A stretch of 9,609 bases of DNA from Magnetococcales bacterium (GCA_015228995.1 JADGCM010000061.1:1-9609), one strand, 5' to 3'; positions 1 to 8,183 are shown, counted from the stretch's first letter. Program-made: numbers and translations. The notes: generated by a model from the letters alone, not told the origin.

Positions 1-3000
1 CAACGATGGCGGGCGAGATGCTGTTCTTTAGGCATGGAAGGAGCGAACACCAACCGCTGTGGCGATACCCCCTGCTCCGCAGCCACCCGGCGCAAATTTT
101 CCTTGCCAGTAGCGTAACCATCAAATAGCCACAACACACTGTCGGGAACGGCATGCAGCAGCTCCATCCAAACAGCAAAGATACGCGCATCGATTTTGTA
201 GTGAGAATTAAAACAACAGAAGACAAAGCCCTGTTGTGGCAGGCCATGGCCAGCCCGATCTGCGGTATCGGCGGCAATTTTTTGCTCGGAGTCGTTAACC
301 TGGTAGCAATGGGGCAAGTAAATAAATTTCTCGCTATAACACGACTGCTGCTCGGGAGGCGTCACCCAACGATCTGTCAGGATATAATCGATGAAATCGG
401 CCCCCATGCTACCCGGATAGCCCAGATAGGCCACCTGGACCGGCGCCGGACGGTAGGCAAATATCTCTGGCCGTGAATCGCGGGTATAACCCTTTAGGTC
501 AATCAATAGGTCGACACCATCATCACGTATCCGCTGCGCTGCCTCCCGCATCGTAAGAGTACGTAAATCGATAAAATGATCCACCTCGTCTTTGATGCGT
601 TGACGGTAGAAGCTGCCATCGTCTGGACCCAAAGAATAGGCAAAAACCACAAAGCGATGGCGATTGTGACGCTTAAAATGACCCAGCATGAGATGGGCAG
701 TGGCATGATTATGGAAATCAGCCGATACGTAGCCAACGCGCAGCCGCCCAGAAGCCGCTGCCACAGGCCGATTACTATCATCGCGTGGAAGTTCTTGAAC
801 GCTCTTGCTCAGGAAATCTGAATGCAGCTGTGCAATGCGAAGCTGTTCGGCTTCGGTGATGGCCACTGGCATGGAGAGAAACGGAAACGGCGATGGTGGG
901 ATACCATTTTTATCCTGGAAGGAAAGAGCCGCATCGACCAGCCGTTGCCTAAGAGTAGCGAATGATCTCCAGTCACATAACTTTTGCTCGATGTGAAAAA
1001 TCTCGACAGCGATGTTGATGCTGTCCGGGGCCAAGGCCAGCGCCTGCCGGTAGCTTTCGAGGGCTTCCTCGACTCGACCGACCCAGTTGAGCGTCGCCCC
1101 CAAATTAAAATGGGCTCCTTGATGCCCTGGCTCCAAAGCAATAGCCTGACGGTAGGCTGCCAATGCTTGGTCGGCGTTGCCCGATTTCTGCCAAGCCACC
1201 CCCAAGTTATACCAAGCCTGGTGAAACCGTGGTGATAGCGCCACCGCCTGCTGGTAACAAGGGACGGCCTCCTGATAGCGCTCGATATCGTGAAAAGCAA
1301 TGCCCAGATTATAGTGGGCCTCGGCATAGGTCGGCTTAAGCGTCAGCGCCTTTTGGTAACAGTCGATGGCCTGTTGTTCCTGCCCCATCTGCTTGAGGGC
1401 ATTGCCCAAGTGGTTCCAAGCGTCGGCGTAATCGGGTTTCAACTCTAACGCCCGGCGACAGTGCGCCACTGACTCAGCAAGCCGGCCTGTTTCACGCAAT
1501 AGGTCAGCGAAGCCGTTTAATATTTCTGGCCAATCTGGCCGCAACGACAACGCCAACCGATAGGTATACTCGGCTTGGTCCCAATCACGCAGATCACGCA
1601 AAGCGTTGACCATATTGGCATAAGCATCCACGTAGCCCGGGTTGATGCCAATGGCCTGTTTATAGGCAGCGACTGCCTCCGTGGCATGGCCTGCACGACG
1701 GTGCAACATGCCCTGGACAGTCCAGGCCTCCGGCATATTCGGCGCCAAATCTAATACTTGGCGACAGAGCCGCTGCGCCTCAGCATAATTACCCCCATAA
1801 TAGACATTAAGGCAGTCGGTGAGCATCTCGTAGGCCTGCGGGGGAACCGTCGACGTTGGCGCCACCCCACCAGCAATGACCGGACGGATAACTGGCTGTG
1901 TAGGAACGGAGGCTCCGGCTGCAACCACTTGACCACGCTGGGCGGCTTGCCGATCATAATCGGCGTTGAAGTCAGTCACGAACCGCTGCAACGCCTGTTT
2001 TACCTCGGCCGCCACTAGATCCCATCGCCGCGGCTGTGGCTGGCGAAACAGCCTCAGTGAGGGATACCAGGGCGAGTCGGAGCGATGCAGCAACCAACGC
2101 CAATCGGGCGAGAATTGAAGCAATATCCAACCTTTGACCCCCAAAGCACCCGCCAGATGCGCCGTCGCTGTGTCAGAACTGATCACCAGATCCATCTGCA
2201 TCATGATCGCCGCCGTGTCCGCTAGATCTTTCACCTCAGCAGCAATGTCGATGACGTGATCGGGCAACGTCTGTTGTTCCAAGTCACGACGACCATCACC
2301 ATGTTGCAAGAGATAAAAATCAACTCCGGCAACGGCGAATAATTCCAACAGCGGCTGTAATCGTGGCGAACGCCAGTGATCATTCTTGACCCGTGGGTTA
2401 CCGCCCCAGACCAAGCCGACCCGGACCGCCCGGCTCCCCTGCCGTAATCGCCCGCCCCAATGAGCCACCCGCTCGGTATCGATGGGAACATAGGGCACCC
2501 GATTGGGGATAGTGTCCAACGTGGTGCCAAAAATGTGAGCCAAACTTAGCAGCGGGATGTGACAATCGAATGGAGGCAAGAGGGTGTTTTGCATCACCAG
2601 TTGGTCAACGCCAGGGGTGTGCTGCAGCAATTGCATCAGTGGCTCACGCACCTCCAACACCACCCGCCCCCCGCTGGCCGCCACCCAAGGCACGTAACGG
2701 ACAAATTGCAACGTATCCCCAAGCCCCTGTTCGGCGTGGACAAGAATGGTCCGGCCATTAAGGGCACTGCCATCCCATGCTGGCTCACGGAATGGCCGCG
2801 GCGGTGGTTCCCCACGACGCCAGCGCCATTCGTAGTCAACCCAACCCTGTTGGTAATCCCCCAACAACAATAAAGCCAAGGCCCGATCCCAGTGGGTATC
2901 GGCATTATCGGGACGTAAAGCCAGGGCCCGGTTGAAACTGGCTACCGCCTCTTCTACCCGGCAGGCATCTTGTAGAGCGCCACCCAGATTGTTAAAGGCG

Positions 3001-3326
3001 TCAGCAAAATCGGGTTTCAGCAACGTTGCTTGGCGATAATGGAGCACCGCCTCTTCTGCTTGACCTTGCTCACGGAGCAGATTGGCAAAATTGTTATGGG
3101 GATCCGCAAAGTCCGGTTGCAGATCAATGGCTTTACGATAAGCATCAATCGCTTCCGGGATGCGCTTCAACCGACGCAAAATCATGCCGGCCAAAGTCCA
3201 GCCATCGGGACGATGAGGTTCAATCGTTAGGGCCCGATGGCAATCACTCCATGAACGCTCATACTCCTGCCGCTGATAAGCAGCCAGTGACAAATGGAGC
3301 AGGCTTAAGGCATCAGCAGCGCTCAC
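1..3326 (-). CDS. Giant TPR / GT9-like / TPR / GT41 fusion glycosyltransferase (3' end outside window)
   Basis: I translated this frame by hand and it is open for 1,108 codons to the window edge. The start is GTG at 3326, directly after an in-frame TAA, so it is the first possible start; it overlaps the previous stop as GTGA, with a G-run 4 nt upstream. Domains: four TPRs (residues 8-143); a GT9/heptosyltransferase-like domain (about 180-448) with EQGLGDTLQF (D204) and SSDTATAHLAGALG (D385, H390); a Pro/Ala/Val-rich linker (449-499); eight TPRs (500-771); a PPSPFPFL linker (811-818); then GT41 from about 857. GT41 landmarks are H874 in NHATAH, K1044 in NSHYKI and H1103 in PKEQHLAR, matching human OGT H498, K842 and H901. 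By comparison with the neighbouring GT41 protein, about 120 residues are missing, giving a full length near 1,230. It probably glycosylates protein in the cytoplasm; donors and acceptor are unknown. The fused GT9-like part may be a second transferase or a binding module. Confidence 0.9.
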   Translation of the reverse strand, partial: MSAADALSLLHLSLAAYQRQEYERSWSDCHRALTIEPHRPDGWTLAGMILRRLKRIPEAIDAYRKAIDLQPDFADPHNNFANLLREQGQAEEAVLHYRQATLLKPDFADAFNNLGGALQDACRVEEAVASFNRALALRPDNADTHWDRALALLLLGDYQQGWVDYEWRWRRGEPPPRPFREPAWDGSALNGRTILVHAEQGLGDTLQFVRYVPWVAASGGRVVLEVREPLMQLLQHTPGVDQLVMQNTLLPPFDCHIPLLSLAHIFGTTLDTIPNRVPYVPIDTERVAHWGGRLRQGSRAVRVGLVWGGNPRVKNDHWRSPRLQPLLELFAVAGVDFYLLQHGDGRRDLEQQTLPDHVIDIAAEVKDLADTAAIMMQMDLVISSDTATAHLAGALGVKGWILLQFSPDWRWLLHRSDSPWYPSLRLFRQPQPRRWDLVAAEVKQALQRFVTDFNADYDRQAAQRGQVVAAGASVPTQPVIRPVIAGGVAPTSTVPPQAYEMLTDCLNVYYGGNYAEAQRLCRQVLDLAPNMPEAWTVQGMLHRRAGHATEAVAAYKQAIGINPGYVDAYANMVNALRDLRDWDQAEYTYRLALSLRPDWPEILNGFADLLRETGRLAESVAHCRRALELKPDYADAWNHLGNALKQMGQEQQAIDCYQKALTLKPTYAEAHYNLGIAFHDIERYQEAVPCYQQAVALSPRFHQAWYNLGVAWQKSGNADQALAAYRQAIALEPGHQGAHFNLGATLNWVGRVEEALESYRQALALAPDSINIAVEIFHIEQKLCDWRSFATLRQRLVDAALSFQDKNGIPPSPFPFLSMPVAITEAEQLRIAQLHSDFLSKSVQELPRDDSNRPVAAASGRLRVGYVSADFHNHATAHLMLGHFKRHNRHRFVVFAYSLGPDDGSFYRQRIKDEVDHFIDLRTLTMREAAQRIRDDGVDLLIDLKGYTRDSRPEIFAYRPAPVQVAYLGYPGSMGADFIDYILTDRWVTPPEQQSCYSEKFIYLPHCYQVNDSEQKIAADTADRAGHGLPQQGFVFCCFNSHYKIDARIFAVWMELLHAVPDSVLWLFDGYATGKENLRRVAAEQGVSPQRLVFAPSMPKEQHLARHR
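1014..1829 (-). repeat. Eight TPR repeats of 102 nt in the giant fusion
   Basis: Residues 500-771 divide into eight gap-free 34-residue units (8 x 102 = 816 nt). Each carries the TPR pattern of small residues at positions 8 and 20 and Pro at 32. They should form a superhelix presenting acceptor protein to the GT41 domain. Confidence 0.85.
2898..3305 (-). repeat. Four TPR repeats of 102 nt at the N-terminus of the giant fusion
   Basis: Residues 8-143 form four gap-free 34-residue TPR units ending just before the DYQQGWVDYEWRWR segment that usually joins TPRs to GT9-like domains. Confidence 0.8.
3323..3326 (-). promoter_or_regulatory. GTGA stop/start overlap between the two large GT41 genes
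   Basis: The TGA of the 822-residue gene overlaps a GTG start. The codon just before GTG in the downstream frame is TAA, so no earlier start exists, and the next in-frame ATG is 47 codons on, inside the second TPR. A run of six G (3331-3336) lies 4 nt upstream as a poor ribosome site. Confidence 0.7.
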
Positions 3327-5791
3327 TTAGCCCCCCGCCGTTGCCATTGTTGCCACATTTTTTGTAGGGCGTTTTCAAGATCTTGCACAAATCGCCCACT
3401 ATCAAAAAGTGGTTGATGAGACCGATTTTTATGCAGTTTTTGACGTATCTGCAACAGCTGCTGGGGATGGGTAGCCAATTCCAGGGCCCGTTTTTGGTAG
3501 GCCGGCAGTGACTGAACAATTAGCCCTTCTTTACCCAAGCCAACGGCATGAAGCAGACTAGCCCCCACCCGAGAAGCAAACCGGTCCCCTGGACAGGTCA
3601 ACACTGGCAACCCAGCCCATAGAGCATCACTGGCCGTGGTATGCGCCCCATAATAATGGGTATCGAGGAACAAGTCGGCATGGCCATGGCGGGCCAGATG
3701 TTCAGCCTTGGGCAACCTCGGCGCAAAAACCAACCGTTCCGACGCCACTCCATGCTCTGCAGCAGCCCGCTGTAGGTTGGCACGACCGGCACCCTCTATC
3801 AACCACAAGACGCTGTCCGGAACACTCTGCAACAAGGCCATCCATACGGCAAAAATGCGCGGCTCAATTTTATAGTGTGAATTAAAGCAACAAAAAACAA
3901 CCCCCTGTTCCGGCAAACCGTGGGCAGCCCGATCCCCATCATCCGCCACAATCGATTGTTCGCTGTCATTGATCTGATAGCTGTGGGGTAAGTAGACAAA
4001 CTTCTCAGTGTAACAAAACTGTCGATCCGGTGGGGTAACGATACGATCTGTCAGGATGTAATCGATAAAATCGGCCCCCATGGTGCCCGGATAGCCGAGC
4101 CAAGAGACCTGGATCGGCGCTGGGCGTCGGGCAAAAAGCTCTGGGTGGCAATCGCGGGTATATCCTTTTAAATCAATCAGGATGTGGACGCCATCTTCGT
4201 AGACGCGCCGAGCCGCATCGTCGCCCTGAAATGAGCGCAAATCGATGAAATGGTCGCACTCCGCCGCAATACGTTGGCGATAGACACTGCCATCATCTGG
4301 ACCAAACGAATAGGCAAAAACCTCAAACCGTTGGCGATCATGACGCCCGAATAGGCCCTGAATCAAATGAGCAGTAGCATGATCCCAAAAATCGGACGAG
4401 ACATAACCGATCCGCAACCGACCCGTCTGAGGTTGGCGCATGGCAGCAAAATTACCAATTGGTCGACTGTTGTGTTGGAAGTGGCTGGCAAAATTGCGGG
4501 CAATTTTTTGCTGCTCCGCTTCGGACATCTCGACCGGGAGTGACAAAAACGGAAAAGGGGATGGTGGCATCTGCCCAACCGCATCCCATGCCAAGGCTGG
4601 CTCCACCACCTCGCTACGCAGTCGCTCCGGTTCCATATCCTGCCAATCACACAGCTGCTGTTGGGCGTGAACTAAGTTGACCCGGGTGGCAACGGGCAAC
4701 GGCGCCAAGGTTGCCGACTGGCGATAACTGGCCACCGCCTCCTGTAGCTGCCCCATTAGATTGTAGCCATTTCCCAAATTAATCCATACCGTTGGGTGCT
4801 GTAGGCCCGAATCAATGGCTTGGCGAAAGCGGACGATGGCCTCATCGATACGTCCCTGGCGGTGCAAAATAGAACCAACGTTCTGTTGCGCCTCAGCCAA
4901 ATCGGGCTTTAATTCCAACGCCTTCAAGTAGACCTCCATGGCCCGGTCCAACTCACCCAGATGGTCGTAACTCTCTGCCATGTAGAGATAGGCCATCAAC
5001 AGGCCCGGCTGGCAACGAATTGCCTCATCAAAGCAGCGCACAGCCTCCGACAGCTCTCCCTGACGCCGCGATAGCAACCCCAGATGGTAGTGTGCCGCTG
5101 CCGACTGCGGTGCCAGTTGAGCAGCCTGTTGCAGGTGATTTCTAGCTAGGTCCAGCCGATCTTGTTGTTGCAGAATATTGCCCATAGTCACCAGGATTTC
5201 AGCATTGCCTGGATCCAATTGTAGCGCCTGACGACAAGCGCTCTCAGCCTCAACCAACCGACTGTGCCGGCGTAGAGCTTCCGCCAGAGTTAGCCAAGTA
5301 GCGCTCCATTCCGGGTGCATCTCCACCGCCCGTTGACAAGCGATAGCCGCCTCGGGAAACTGCTGCAACGCCATCAAGGCGTTGCCTAGATTGTTGTAAG
5401 CCTCGGCGTAATCCGGTGCGATGGTAATGGCACGCCGGTAACACTCTACCGTTTGTTGAAGATCACCAGCTTGACGGCAGAGCATACCAGCCAAGGTCCA
5501 GGCCTCGGCTCGCTCCGGCTGCAACACCAACGCCTGACGACAGTTGAGCCAAGCCTGCTCCATCTCCCCACGCCGATAAGCGGCGATAGCCGCCTCTAGC
5601 AGGGGCTGCTCCGGTGCTATCTCATCCGTTGGGGGCACCGCATCACCGGCACCAGCTACACCAGCCTCTACGGGGGGCTGAACGACCTCGACTGCCGCTG
5701 TAGCGCTCTTTCTGCGTCGAGCCACTGGTTTTGGCGTTTCCACCTGGACATCAGTTTTAGCCTCTGTGTTCTGTGACTTCTTACGTACCAT
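3323..5791 (-). CDS. TPR-containing GT41 (SPINDLY/OGT-like) protein glycosyltransferase
   Basis: Complete 822-residue protein. Residues 1-60 are a low-complexity extension with basic patches (RKK, ARRRKS), then Ala/Val/Pro-rich. Nine TPRs of exactly 34 residues fill 63-368, followed by the helical linker with QQQLCDW (377-383) and PPSPFPFL (409-416) typical of bacterial SPINDLY proteins. The GT41 catalytic region runs from about 458 to the end. Key positions match human OGT: H471 in DHATAH (H498), K641 in SHYKI (K842), H698 (H901), H717-T718-T719 (H920-T922) and D722 (D925), so it looks active. The family moves a sugar from a nucleotide donor to Ser/Thr of proteins, with TPRs holding the acceptor. 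GlcNAc is likely but not proven, because plant SPY in this family uses GDP-fucose. The start lies 15 nt after the upstream methyltransferase stop; TAGGA (5805-5809) is 13 nt away, a weak ribosome site. The stop overlaps the next gene. Confidence 0.93.
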   Translation of the reverse strand: MVRKKSQNTEAKTDVQVETPKPVARRRKSATAAVEVVQPPVEAGVAGAGDAVPPTDEIAPEQPLLEAAIAAYRRGEMEQAWLNCRQALVLQPERAEAWTLAGMLCRQAGDLQQTVECYRRAITIAPDYAEAYNNLGNALMALQQFPEAAIACQRAVEMHPEWSATWLTLAEALRRHSRLVEAESACRQALQLDPGNAEILVTMGNILQQQDRLDLARNHLQQAAQLAPQSAAAHYHLGLLSRRQGELSEAVRCFDEAIRCQPGLLMAYLYMAESYDHLGELDRAMEVYLKALELKPDLAEAQQNVGSILHRQGRIDEAIVRFRQAIDSGLQHPTVWINLGNGYNLMGQLQEAVASYRQSATLAPLPVATRVNLVHAQQQLCDWQDMEPERLRSEVVEPALAWDAVGQMPPSPFPFLSLPVEMSEAEQQKIARNFASHFQHNSRPIGNFAAMRQPQTGRLRIGYVSSDFWDHATAHLIQGLFGRHDRQRFEVFAYSFGPDDGSVYRQRIAAECDHFIDLRSFQGDDAARRVYEDGVHILIDLKGYTRDCHPELFARRPAPIQVSWLGYPGTMGADFIDYILTDRIVTPPDRQFCYTEKFVYLPHSYQINDSEQSIVADDGDRAAHGLPEQGVVFCCFNSHYKIEPRIFAVWMALLQSVPDSVLWLIEGAGRANLQRAAAEHGVASERLVFAPRLPKAEHLARHGHADLFLDTHYYGAHTTASDALWAGLPVLTCPGDRFASRVGASLLHAVGLGKEGLIVQSLPAYQKRALELATHPQQLLQIRQKLHKNRSHQPLFDSGRFVQDLENALQKMWQQWQRRGAK
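4688..5605 (-). repeat. Nine TPR repeats of 102 nt in the 822-residue GT41 protein
   Basis: Residues 63-368 divide exactly into nine 34-residue TPR units (918 nt) with no insertion between them. They are followed by the usual SPINDLY helical linker. Confidence 0.85.
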
Positions 5792-5806
5792 AATATTTTC
5801 AGTATC

Positions 5807-6538
5807 CTATCTGTTAGGGGATGCACGCACTAGAAATTGTAATACCAAAAATTCGATGATGTCCTGTCTTTTGAATTTCTTTAGGTCGCAATGCTCCAGG
5901 TGGATCCCATCGGTATGGTCCTGGATACGACCGACGAATTGCTGTAGTTCCGGATCAATTCGTACCGTCAATTCATCGATATTATAACCAGTTTCAGAAA
6001 ATAATTTCTCAACTCCAATACGGGTAAAAAAACGGATATGCGTTATATCCATTACCCCACTTCGATCATAATTCCACTCACCACGAATCAGTTGATCAAC
6101 AATTTTTATGTGGCGAACATTGGGAATGCTGGCAAGCACAACGCCATCACGAGACAAGATCGCCTTGGTGTCCTGGAGCACTTGCCATGGATGGTATAGG
6201 TGCTCTAAAACATCACTAAAAATCACTAGATCGAATTCTCCTGGCTGGACCCCGGCACTCGCCAGATCAATATTCTCAAACTGACAACAAAATACGTGGT
6301 CCAGGTATTTCTCCGCCCGCAAGGCCATATCACGAACCGGCTCTACCCCCATAACACGACACGATGGGAACTGCTGCTTGAGAAACCCCCCATTGACTCC
6401 CAAACCACAACCAACATCCAACACCAGCTGCGGCGGCCGACGAATCAGGTTGAGCAGGTTACCATGGACCCACTGGCCATAATCATGGGGCTGCCCTAGT
6501 GACTGCCAGACGTACGCCCCGTTTGGTTGCTCAGTCAT
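5807..6538 (-). CDS. Class I SAM-dependent methyltransferase, downstream copy
   Basis: 243 residues with a Rossmann-type methyltransferase core. The SAM-binding loop is LDVGCG (40-45), the acidic residue ending strand 2 is E66 in GVEP, and the post-II/IV region is FSDVLEH (107-113). A later HIRFFTR segment followed by FSETGY is common in methyltransferases of surface-glycan and glycosylation loci (Methyltransf_23-like). No membrane segment or signal is visible, so it should be cytoplasmic. About 166 of 243 residues match the upstream neighbour by eye, so the two are tandem duplicates. The start ATG overlaps the upstream stop as ATGA and there is no convincing Shine-Dalgarno sequence, which points to translational coupling. 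Likely role (inference): O- or N-methylation of a sugar made or transferred by the neighbouring glycosyltransferases. The substrate cannot be read from the sequence. Confidence 0.88.
   Translation of the reverse strand: MTEQPNGAYVWQSLGQPHDYGQWVHGNLLNLIRRPPQLVLDVGCGLGVNGGFLKQQFPSCRVMGVEPVRDMALRAEKYLDHVFCCQFENIDLASAGVQPGEFDLVIFSDVLEHLYHPWQVLQDTKAILSRDGVVLASIPNVRHIKIVDQLIRGEWNYDRSGVMDITHIRFFTRIGVEKLFSETGYNIDELTVRIDPELQQFVGRIQDHTDGIHLEHCDLKKFKRQDIIEFLVLQFLVRASPNR
6535..6538 (-). promoter_or_regulatory. ATGA stop/start overlap between the two methyltransferases
   Basis: The TGA stop of the upstream methyltransferase and the ATG of the downstream one share bases (ATGA). With no clear ribosome site upstream, re-initiation or coupled translation is the likely mode, keeping the two paralogs at related levels. 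Confidence 0.75.
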
Positions 6539-7266
6539 GATGTTATAGGTGATGCCCGTACCAAGAACTGTAATGTTAATAATTCAATCAGATCCGTTTT
6601 TTTTAGTTTTCTTAATTCACAATACTCCAAGTCGATCCGATCCGTGTGATCCTGGATGCGATCAACTAATTGCTGCAAATTTGGATCTATCCTGGGGATC
6701 AATTCATCAACACGGTAGCCCGTCTCAGAAAACAGCCGCTCAACTCCCAAACGAGTAAAAAACCGAATATGGGTGATGTCAAGTATACCGTAACGATGAT
6801 AATTCCAATCGCCTTTGACCAGCTCATTGATAACACCTATGTGGCGAATATTCGGAATACTGGCGACCACCACCCCATCCTGGGACATCATAGGTTTCGT
6901 CTCCTGTAGTATCTTCCACGGATGATACATGTGCTCCAGAACATCGCTAAAGATCACCAGATCAATTTCCCCTGGTTGGACCCCAGCAGCAGACAGATCA
7001 ATGTCTTCAAATCGGCAATTAAACACATGATCCAGCTGCTTGGCTGCCCGCACCGCCATACCATCCACCGGCTCTACCCCCATGACACGACAGGAGGGAA
7101 AGCGCTCTTTGAGAAACACACCATTCGCTGCCAAGCCGCAGCCAACATCCAGCACCAACCGAGGGGGAGCACGGACTAGGTTCATCAACTCGGTATGAAC
7201 CAATGCACCATAATCGGAAGAGTGGTCTAACAGCTGCCAGACGTACGCCCTATCCTGCTCAGCCAT
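6535..7266 (-). CDS. Class I SAM-dependent methyltransferase, upstream copy
   Basis: 243 residues, the same length and motif order as the next gene: LDVGCG (39-44), E65 in GVEP, FSDVLEH (106-112), HIRFFTR (166-172) and FSETGY (179-184). The SAM-binding core and the C-terminal QFLVRASP tail are nearly unchanged between the copies. Differences concentrate in the first 35 residues and in scattered positions of the C-terminal third, where these enzymes usually contact the acceptor. The start is 6 nt after the upstream stop, with AGGGG (7278-7282) 11 nt upstream as a modest ribosome site. The stop overlaps the next start. Probably a cytoplasmic small-molecule or glycan methyltransferase acting with the surrounding glycosyltransferases. 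A different acceptor position from its twin is possible but unproven. Confidence 0.88.
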   Translation of the reverse strand: MAEQDRAYVWQLLDHSSDYGALVHTELMNLVRAPPRLVLDVGCGLAANGVFLKERFPSCRVMGVEPVDGMAVRAAKQLDHVFNCRFEDIDLSAAGVQPGEIDLVIFSDVLEHMYHPWKILQETKPMMSQDGVVVASIPNIRHIGVINELVKGDWNYHRYGILDITHIRFFTRLGVERLFSETGYRVDELIPRIDPNLQQLVDRIQDHTDRIDLEYCELRKLKKTDLIELLTLQFLVRASPITS

Positions 7267-7272
7267 GATAAT

Positions 7273-8181
7273 TTATACCCCTTCGATATAGGCTGCTACG
7301 ACGCGCAAAAAATATTCTGCTCTTCGGGCTGTCGTGTGATATTGTAGCATATGCTGGTACCCTCGCGTGGCGATCTCTGCAATCAGATCACGCCGATCCA
7401 AATAAAACTTTAGTTTGTCATCAAACTCATCCAACGAAGCAAAAGTGACGCAGTTGATGCCATCGGTAAAATCATCTGGAATGATGATGTCGGGCTTCTG
7501 TGTAAACAACATGGCCCGAGCCGCCAGAATCTCCCAATGACGGCCACAATCGTAGCCTCCCCCCGCCACATTCACGGAAACCAAGCTACGATTGAGAACC
7601 GAGTAATAAAGCGGGTTGGGTATATTCGAAAGCGATACGTTTTGCAGCGATAGAGGGGCATCCCGTGTCCGCCCAGAGACCACCTGCGGATTATTAAGAT
7701 TCAATAACCGCTGATGCACAGATAAACGCCACGGATTGGTCGTCATATTCGCAAGAAAACTTACAAGTATATCTTTAGTTTCGTTATTTCCGGTAAAATA
7801 ACGCTTTTCAGCAGCAAATGGGAGTGGAAAAACGCGCTCCTGTTCGGAGTTAGGACGGCACCGACACAGCTCGCGTTTAAAAACCATCCTGAATGGAACA
7901 AGCTGTTCAGGGATAGACAAGGCCTGATAATCGCTACCATCCACAAACACCCGCCGCGGATTACGTACAGCTTGAATCAATTCGGTGCGCACCCCAGCGT
8001 TAGAACCGACGATAATCAAATCAGCCGCTTCGGCTACCGCCACCACTTCTCGGTCTTCGATTTTGGTACCATAATTGGCCGCTTCGGTGGTCAATACCTG
8101 ATGGCCAAGCTCTTTAAGTCCTTCAATCAGTGTGGCCGTAAGAAAATCATAAAGCGGAGTATTAACGTAAAGAATACGCAT
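7273..8181 (-). CDS. GT-B-fold glycosyltransferase, group 1 / CgeB-like
   Basis: 302 residues from ATG at 8181, starting MRILYVNTPLYDF, the usual first strand and loop of a GT-B N-terminal domain, followed by a helix ending KELGHQV. The C-terminal half carries GGGYDCGRHWEILAARAM, then IIIPDDF, and a helical tail with YHTTARRAEYFL. This pattern resembles the nucleotide-sugar-binding domain of Glyco_trans_1_2/CgeB-type enzymes, with E232 of HWEILAA as the likely donor-contacting glutamate. I chose this start over the in-frame ATG at 8217 because AAGGA lies 8 nt upstream, because it removes a 34-nt overlap with the previous gene, and because the extra 12 residues would precede the first strand. 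At 302 residues it is somewhat short for GT-B. The start is 2 nt after the upstream stop. Donor and acceptor are unknown; it may extend a glycan begun by the GT41 enzymes. Confidence 0.8.
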   Translation of the reverse strand: MRILYVNTPLYDFLTATLIEGLKELGHQVLTTEAANYGTKIEDREVVAVAEAADLIIVGSNAGVRTELIQAVRNPRRVFVDGSDYQALSIPEQLVPFRMVFKRELCRCRPNSEQERVFPLPFAAEKRYFTGNNETKDILVSFLANMTTNPWRLSVHQRLLNLNNPQVVSGRTRDAPLSLQNVSLSNIPNPLYYSVLNRSLVSVNVAGGGYDCGRHWEILAARAMLFTQKPDIIIPDDFTDGINCVTFASLDEFDDKLKFYLDRRDLIAEIATRGYQHMLQYHTTARRAEYFLRVVAAYIEGV

Positions 8182-8183
8182 AA

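Larger units (their letters stand above)
1..4684 (-). repeat. Paralogous GT41 catalytic regions (1-1010 and 3686-4684)
   Basis: The GT41 part of the giant fusion and that of the 822-residue protein align almost without gaps (336 against 333 residues). About three quarters of residues match over the 62-residue stretch I counted. DNA similarity is also visible, for example around 371-425 and 4044-4098, both covering a segment that encodes MGADFIDYILTDR. This indicates duplication of a TPR-GT41 unit inside the operon. Confidence 0.8.
5807..7266 (-). repeat. Tandem gene duplication: methyltransferase pair
   Basis: Two 243-codon genes lie head to tail with equal length and the same motif order. 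A hand alignment gives about 166 identical residues, with one single-residue offset near the N-terminus and another at the C-terminus. The copies are diverged enough to be stable but clearly come from a local duplication. Confidence 0.85.

Noticed and set aside
1983..2789. GT9-like domain as evidence for lipopolysaccharide core synthesis
   Set aside because: Heptosyltransferases of LPS are stand-alone enzymes of about 320-350 residues. Here the domain lies between TPR arrays in a protein-glycosyltransferase context, so an LPS role is not supported.
2559..2873. Plus-strand open frame of about 104 codons, with others such as 153-476 and 3026-3367
   Set aside because: Each lies antisense to a continuous minus-strand frame with recognisable TPR or glycosyltransferase domains. 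Their translations are low-complexity or Pro/His-rich with no domain, and no ribosome site stands out. They are shadows of the coding strand.
1..3322. Possible frameshift or several separate genes in the left third, because no frame here both starts and stops in the window
   Set aside because: Codon-by-codon translation of the minus strand gives one open frame with TPR, GT9-like, TPR and GT41 domains in order. It lacks only a stop, which lies beyond position 1.
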